This document shows, one piece after another, positions 6,615 through 10,115 of a DNA stretch of 10,115 nt (positions are counted from its first letter, which is position 1; each line of letters opens with the position of its first letter). The notes under the pieces were generated by a model. The model had not been told where the DNA came from, made no database searches, and saw only the letters and a program-made list of their open reading frames with translations. The position numbers and the translations under genes were made by a program. The DNA is taken from positions 1 through 10,115 of the forward strand of contig JAAYAO010000113.1 in assembly GCA_012719335.1 (NCBI GenBank), in the 5' to 3' direction. Source of the stretch: Propionibacterium sp. (GTDB lineage Bacteria > Actinomycetota > Actinomycetes > Propionibacteriales > Propionibacteriaceae).

Positions 6615-7567
6615 CCGCCGGCACCGACCGTCCCCGCTTCGGCACCGTGGTCGCACCACGGCCCACCGACCCGCTGGCCTCGCACGGGCCGCTGGTCGCC
6701 GCCCGCACCCCGGCGGGCTTCGACGACCGTCCCTACGAGTTGTTCGAGGTGCGCCCGCACACGCCCACCATCGGCGCCGAGATCCGTGGGGTTCGGCTCG
6801 GCGGCGACCTGTCGGCGGAGGTGCTCGCCGAACTGCACCGGGCACTGCTCGAATGGAAGGTGCTGTTCTTCCGCGATCAGGACATCGAACGGGCCGACCA
6901 CCGCTCCTTCGCCGCCCGTTGGGGCGAACTCGAACAGCACCCCTTCTTCAAGTACACCTACGGCGGCCAGAACGACGTGGACGTCGCCACCCTCGCCAAG
7001 GACGCGGACGTCACCGGGGTGGAGAACATGTGGCACAACGATGTCACCTGGCACGCCACCCCGTCCCTGCTCGCGGTGCTGCGTGCGGTCGAGGTGCCCC
7101 CGGTCGGCGGGGACACCCTGTGGGCCGACACCGGCGCCGCCCACGACCTGCTGCCCGACGACCTGCGGCAGCAGATCGAACACCTGACCGCCGAGCACGA
7201 CTGGATTCACGCTTTCGGCACCAACATGGACGAGAAGCTGCGGGCCGAACTGCGCGAGGCCTTCCCGCCGGTGACCCACCCGGTGGTGCGGGTGATCCCC
7301 GAAACCGGACGCAAGGTCTTGTTCGTGAACATCATCTTCACCCGGCGGATCCTGGGACTGTCGGAAGAGGAGTCGAACCAGTTGCTGATGAAGCTGTACC
7401 GGCACGTCCAGCGGCCCGAGTTCCAGGTGCGGCTGCGCTGGGAGCCGAACACCATCGCGATGTGGGACAACCGCGCCTGCCAGCACTACGCGGTCAGCGA
7501 CTACCACCCGCAACGCCGGGTGATGGAACGCATCTCGGTCGTCGGCGACGTGCCGATCGGCCCCTGA
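6611..7567 (+). CDS. TauD/TfdA-type Fe(II)/2-oxoglutarate dioxygenase
   Basis: A 318-residue dioxygenase that would couple decarboxylation of 2-oxoglutarate to hydroxylation of an organic substrate, often splitting a C-S or C-O bond. The metal triad is His142 and Asp144 (WHNDVTW; the family norm is WHTDVTF, so Asn replaces Thr) with His292 (CQHYAVSDY). Arg303 and Arg307 lie 11 and 15 residues after His292, matching TauD Arg266 (2-oxoglutarate) and Arg270 (taurine sulfonate). GGDTLWAD follows the first motif as in relatives. The frame is open further upstream (a possible start at 6533), but the ATG at 6611 is preferred: it makes the ATGA overlap with the regulator and GAAGGAG lies at 6597-6603. 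The roughly 45-residue lead before the fold is longer than in TauD. The fold and cofactors are secure; the substrate is not. Confidence 0.92.
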   Translation: MTAGTDRPRFGTVVAPRPTDPLASHGPLVAARTPAGFDDRPYELFEVRPHTPTIGAEIRGVRLGGDLSAEVLAELHRALLEWKVLFFRDQDIERADHRSFAARWGELEQHPFFKYTYGGQNDVDVATLAKDADVTGVENMWHNDVTWHATPSLLAVLRAVEVPPVGGDTLWADTGAAHDLLPDDLRQQIEHLTAEHDWIHAFGTNMDEKLRAELREAFPPVTHPVVRVIPETGRKVLFVNIIFTRRILGLSEEESNQLLMKLYRHVQRPEFQVRLRWEPNTIAMWDNRACQHYAVSDYHPQRRVMERISVVGDVPIGP

Positions 7568-7568
7568 C

Positions 7569-7588
7569 AACGCCGGTTCGCCGGTGTT
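7569..7588 (+). terminator. Hairpin after the dioxygenase gene, probable terminator
   Basis: AACGCCGG and CCGGTGTT flank a TTCG loop, giving an 8-bp stem with one G-U pair and a very stable UUCG tetraloop. It begins two bases after the dioxygenase stop. There is no T-run behind it, which is common for actinobacterial terminators. The position at the end of the plus-strand gene run, before convergent genes, fits termination. Confidence 0.55.
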
Positions 7589-7621
7589 GAACAGGGGCGG
7601 GTGCCTCGGTATGAGATCTCG

Positions 7622-7940
7622 CGGGGTTTCGACACGGTTCACGCGAGCGTGAACCGGCTCAACCAGCGTGCTGGTCCTGGTTGAGCAGGCCGCGCATGGC
7701 TCTCCCACGGTGGTTGAGCAGGTCGCGCATGGCCCTCCAACGGTGGTTGAGCAGGCCGCGTAGCGGCCGTGTCGAAACCCCCTCGACCGGCGTGGTGCTC
7801 CTGGTTGAGCAGATTGCGTCTGGCTCTTCACGTGGAGCAGGTCGCGCATGGCTCTTCCACGGTGGTTGAGCAGGTCGCGCATGGCCCTCCAACGGTGGTT
7901 GAGCAGGCCGCGCAGCGGCCGTGTCGAAACCCCTCGACCA
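7622..7940. repeat. Repeat island with a 33-bp-period array
   Basis: No credible gene lies between 7568 and 7970. After GGGGTTTCGACA and a 10-bp-stem hairpin (CGGTTCACGC/GCGTGAACCG, 7635-7656), seven units beginning GGTTGAGCAG or a close variant start at 7679, 7712, 7745, 7803, 7834, 7864 and 7897. Units 1, 2 and 6 are 33 bp; 2 and 6 (7712-7744, 7864-7896) are identical. Unit 5 lacks three bases (TTG). Units 3 and 7 end differently, with GGCCGC/GCGGCC hairpins (7906-7920 in unit 7) followed by GTGTCGAAACCCC. Units 1-3 and 5-7 therefore look like one duplicated block, offset 152 bp. The island lies between convergent genes and shares its end motifs with the island at 2133-2618. Confidence 0.88.
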
Positions 7941-7970
7941 CGGCAGGCAATCGGGAGCACGGCCCCGTCC

Positions 7971-9011
7971 TTACCGGGGGAGGTCGCCGATGGGGAAGCT
8001 CGGTAGGTACTCCCGCACCCTGGCCAGACGTTCGACGGTGCGCCGGATGGCGGCCGGTTCGAAGCGTTCGGCGTGTGTGCTCACCCACGGGCCCTTGACG
8101 TCGATCCGGTCGATGCTCTCGTCGTGCAGGTACTGGATCAGGCGCGGGGTGGCCACGGCATGGCCGATCCGATCGTGGGAGGCGGTGACCAGGTAATCGC
8201 GGTTGAACTCGTGCCATTCGGTGTCGATGCCACGTCCGGAAGCCAGCCGGGAGCGCATCAGTCGGACGTGATCGGGCACCCGATGGGCCAATTCGACCAA
8301 CACCGCCGGGCGGATGCCCGCCACCGCCACGAAGTCGACCCCGGCATGGTGTCCGGTGATCATCTCGCTGCCGTGGTCGAGCGGGCGGATGTTCCACAGA
8401 TAGAACAGCACCGAGCGCAGCGGCGTGATCCGCTGGAAACCGGTGCCCTGCCAGGAGCCCAGATGGTCGGCCTCCTCGATCGTCCACGGATCGAGCAGGC
8501 CCTGGGCCAGTTCGTTCTCGAGCAGGTCGGCCACGGCGGCGAGCAGATCGGCGTTGCGCCCGAGGACGCGCCGGCTGGTGCCGTCGTGCGGCAGCCAGAG
8601 CAGCCACCGGCCGTCGGTGAGCAGGTTCAGTGGTGGGCCGGAGCGACGATTGTCCAACAGTTCCCAGACCGGGCCGACCAGAGCCGATTCGATCAACCCG
8701 GCGTCGCCGAAAGCGGCCCAGAGCCGTCCGTCGTAGCGGTCGCGATCGGCCGGTAACCGGACGTCGGCACGGGGCAGGCCGAGTACCCGGGGCAGTACGC
8801 CGAAGAAGTCGTCGGTGACCAGAAACCGCTCCAGACCGCGGGAGAGACGGGTGGCCAACCCGATCAGGTACAGGCTGCGGCGCAGGGATTCGGCCACGGT
8901 GACGAGCGGGGTGCCGGGCTGGGTCTGTTCGGGCAGGTACTCGAAGACGAACACCTCGCGTTCGCCCACCATCCGGGTGCGGGTGCGGTGGTCGCGCATA
9001 TTGGGCTGCAC
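7971..9011 (-). CDS. Uncharacterised protein with two copies of one module
   Basis: At least 346 residues of unknown function. No signal peptide or membrane segment is evident. Two similar modules follow each other: around 92-139 (RYDGRLWAAFGDAGLIESAL, then DGRWLLW) matches around 268-313 (EFNRDYLVTASHDRIGHAVA, then KGPWVS). The second resembles the FNRxYxV...PRxxxxL module of uncharacterised actinobacterial proteins I remember without a name. Its start is in doubt. The first normal start in frame is GTG at 9009-9011, with no ribosome binding site, but the frame runs open to a TGA at 9126-9128. The untranslated lead reads GQWHGRGQPFQ, pairing with GSWQGTGFQ (185-193) at the head of the second module. 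GGGAGG at 9085-9090 sits ideally before an ATC at 9075-9077, so the gene either uses AUC (368 residues) or has lost its start. It converges on the dioxygenase gene. Confidence 0.65.
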   Translation of the reverse strand: MQPNMRDHRTRTRMVGEREVFVFEYLPEQTQPGTPLVTVAESLRRSLYLIGLATRLSRGLERFLVTDDFFGVLPRVLGLPRADVRLPADRDRYDGRLWAAFGDAGLIESALVGPVWELLDNRRSGPPLNLLTDGRWLLWLPHDGTSRRVLGRNADLLAAVADLLENELAQGLLDPWTIEEADHLGSWQGTGFQRITPLRSVLFYLWNIRPLDHGSEMITGHHAGVDFVAVAGIRPAVLVELAHRVPDHVRLMRSRLASGRGIDTEWHEFNRDYLVTASHDRIGHAVATPRLIQYLHDESIDRIDVKGPWVSTHAERFEPAAIRRTVERLARVREYLPSFPIGDLPR

Positions 9012-9077
9012 CAGAAAGGGCAGGCCGAAGGTGGTGTGGACTTGGAAGGGCTGTCCACGCCCGTGCCACTGCCCGAT

Positions 9078-9418
9078 GAGGCACCTCCCGAATGGCGCGT
9101 GACCGAAACCTCGAGAAATCGGAGGTCATTCGTACCGGGGTCAGCCTATAACCGCGGTTTGCTCGCGGTTTCGGTCATGCCGCAGCCCCGGGCTGCCCTG
9201 CACGGGGTGCATCGGGTTCGGCGGAGCTACCGGCGGCGCAGTACCTCCGGGCGGCTCTCGCGGTCGGTGCCGAAGACCGGCTCGACCAGGCCGGGCCGTG
9301 GGGTGTTCGGCCCGCCTCCTCGAGCAACAGGTTGACTGCGGCCTCGCCGGATGGGGATAACGGGCGGGACCGATACCGATGGGAATGCCGCGTAGCTCCT
9401 GGCGCCCGGGCGGGGAGG
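9078..9418. other. Non-coding or eroded stretch
   Basis: About 340 bp without a convincing gene. Near 9150-9170 there are direct copies of CGCGGTTT and the short palindrome ACCGCGGT; a minus-strand TTATAG (9147-9152 region) could be a -10 for the two-module gene but has no good -35. On the minus strand, from about 9300 to a TAG at 9227-9229, one frame reads LVEPVFGTDRESRPEVLRRR with almost all G/C third positions. That looks like the tail of a lost gene, though no start or family can be given. Frame continuity breaks further upstream (about 9300-9345). Confidence 0.4.
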
Positions 9419-9999
9419 TCAGGCCGGCGCGTCGAAGGCCAACTCGAAATCCCGCAAGGTGTAACCGGCCACCAGATCGTCCCATCCCAGCCGCGGTTCC
9501 CGGACGATCCGGGGCCGGTGCCCCAGCAGCTTGGTGAGCAGCACGTCGGACTCCAGCAGAGCCAACGGCCGGCCCGGGCACTTGTGCGCCCCGTCCCCGA
9601 AACTCAACCCGGAGGCGTCCGCCCCGGGCATGTCGCGGCCCGGGCACAGGTCGTGGGGTTGTGCACCGGCTGTGTCCGGATCGGTGTTGGCCTGCCGGAC
9701 GCAGATGTCCACCAGGTCCCCGGGGCTCAGGGTGTGCCGGCGGCCCGCATCGGTGACCGTGACGGGCTGCTGCATGCGCCGATAGAGGTGTCCCACCACC
9801 GGCTCCAGCCGGATGATCTCGGCCAGGCTGGCGAGCCTTTCCTGCTGCTCCGCCGCGCGGTATCGCGCGGCCAACTCGGGGTGGGTCAGCAGGTGCCAGC
9901 ACGCCATCGAGATGAACTCACGGGTCGTCACCATGCCGGCCGTGCCATAGGTGACGCACTCCACCAGAATCTCCGCATTCCCGTAGCCCTGCCGATCGC
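9419..9999 (-). pseudogene. Cytochrome P450, C-terminal half only
   Basis: The C-terminal part of a bacterial P450 haem-thiolate monooxygenase. Counting from GTG at 9964, it has the I-helix YGTAGMVTT (6-14), the K-helix EIIR (Glu49-Arg52) and the haem-binding loop FGDGAHKCPG (122-131) with axial ligand Cys129, ending normally near 181. The acidic residue usual before the I-helix threonines is Val here. About half of the normal roughly 400 residues is missing. P450-like sequence (NAEILVEC) extends a few codons upstream of the GTG, then similarity stops, and an in-frame TAG lies at 10100-10102. No ATG is available in frame. An unrelated 21-codon ORF (10079 to 10014) with GGGAGG before its ATG overlaps the front in another frame. 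This looks like a 5'-truncated or frameshifted remnant that could not make an active enzyme as it stands. Confidence 0.8.
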
Positions 10000-10115
10000 G
10001 GCGAGAACCACCTTCACCGATACTGCTCCCGACCCGAGCGGGCTCGCTCGACCCGAAGCCGGCGACGCGGATGCGACATGGAACCTCCCGGCCCCGATCC
10101 TAATGGGGTGGACGA

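Noticed and set aside
7679..7933. CRISPR array
   Set aside because: Units are contiguous 33-mers without unique spacers, variants differ along their whole length, and no cas gene is in the window.
6284..7960. 558-codon minus-strand ORF opposite the TetR and dioxygenase genes
   Set aside because: It is an antisense shadow that begins inside the repeat array; composition and lack of motifs argue against it.
7659..8098. ORFs across the 33-bp array in several frames
   Set aside because: Repeats whose period is a multiple of three stay open by chance; the translations mirror the repeat and run into neighbouring genes out of frame.
7828..9129. 433-codon minus-strand ORF starting ATG at 9129
   Set aside because: Its frame is one base off the two-module protein, is Arg/Pro-rich and runs into the repeat island. 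The internal module repeat supports the other frame.
9141..9902. 253-codon minus-strand ORF over the P450
   Set aside because: The P450 motifs (EIIR, FGDGAHKCPG) are in a different frame; this one is low-complexity.
1..10115. tRNA, rRNA, riboswitch, insertion sequence or transposase gene
   Set aside because: No cloverleaf with the conserved T-arm, no rRNA motifs, no DDE/Y1 transposase or integrase protein, and no terminal inverted repeat pair flanking a gene were found by eye.

Overview
The window is high-GC DNA with strong G/C preference at third codon positions, AGGAGG-type ribosome binding sites and families rich in lipid-catabolising actinobacteria. Abundant intergenic elements built on the pairs GGTTGAGC / GTCGAAACC also point to Actinobacteria. 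I recall such elements from Propionibacteriales and Micrococcales genomes, but I cannot name a genus.

Layout. Positions 128-7567 carry seven co-directional plus-strand genes of oxidative acyl-CoA-type metabolism: a nitronate-monooxygenase-fold flavoprotein that resembles IpdC of steroid-ring catabolism, a short-chain dehydrogenase (SDR), a zinc-free quinone-oxidoreductase-type MDR enzyme, an ACAD10/11-type acyl-CoA dehydrogenase, a second SDR, a TetR repressor and a TauD/TfdA-type 2-oxoglutarate dioxygenase. They form three blocks: 128-2132, 2619-4900 (ATGA overlap inside) and 5025-7567 (ATGA overlap between the repressor and the dioxygenase). A 486-bp repeat island separates blocks 1 and 2. 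A 124-bp gap with a recognisable promoter and a nested palindrome separates blocks 2 and 3.

Positions 7568-7970 hold a likely terminator hairpin and a second repeat island, a 33-bp-period array. Positions 7971-10115 are read from the minus strand and look eroded. They hold an uncharacterised protein made of two copies of one module, whose reading frame continues upstream of its first normal start codon. Then come about 340 bp with no convincing gene, and the C-terminal half of a cytochrome P450 with no proper N-terminus.

Working model (inference). The plus-strand genes encode a peripheral catabolic route for a CoA-activated, possibly alicyclic or branched, carboxylic acid: desaturation by the acyl-CoA dehydrogenase, alcohol/ketone interconversion by the SDRs, flavin- or NADPH-dependent reduction by the IpdC-like and MDR enzymes, and hydroxylation by the 2-oxoglutarate dioxygenase, under local TetR control. 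The substrate cannot be read from the sequence. The least expected items are the four-half-site operator at 4935-4995, the two related repeat islands and the duplicated-module protein with a missing or unusual start.
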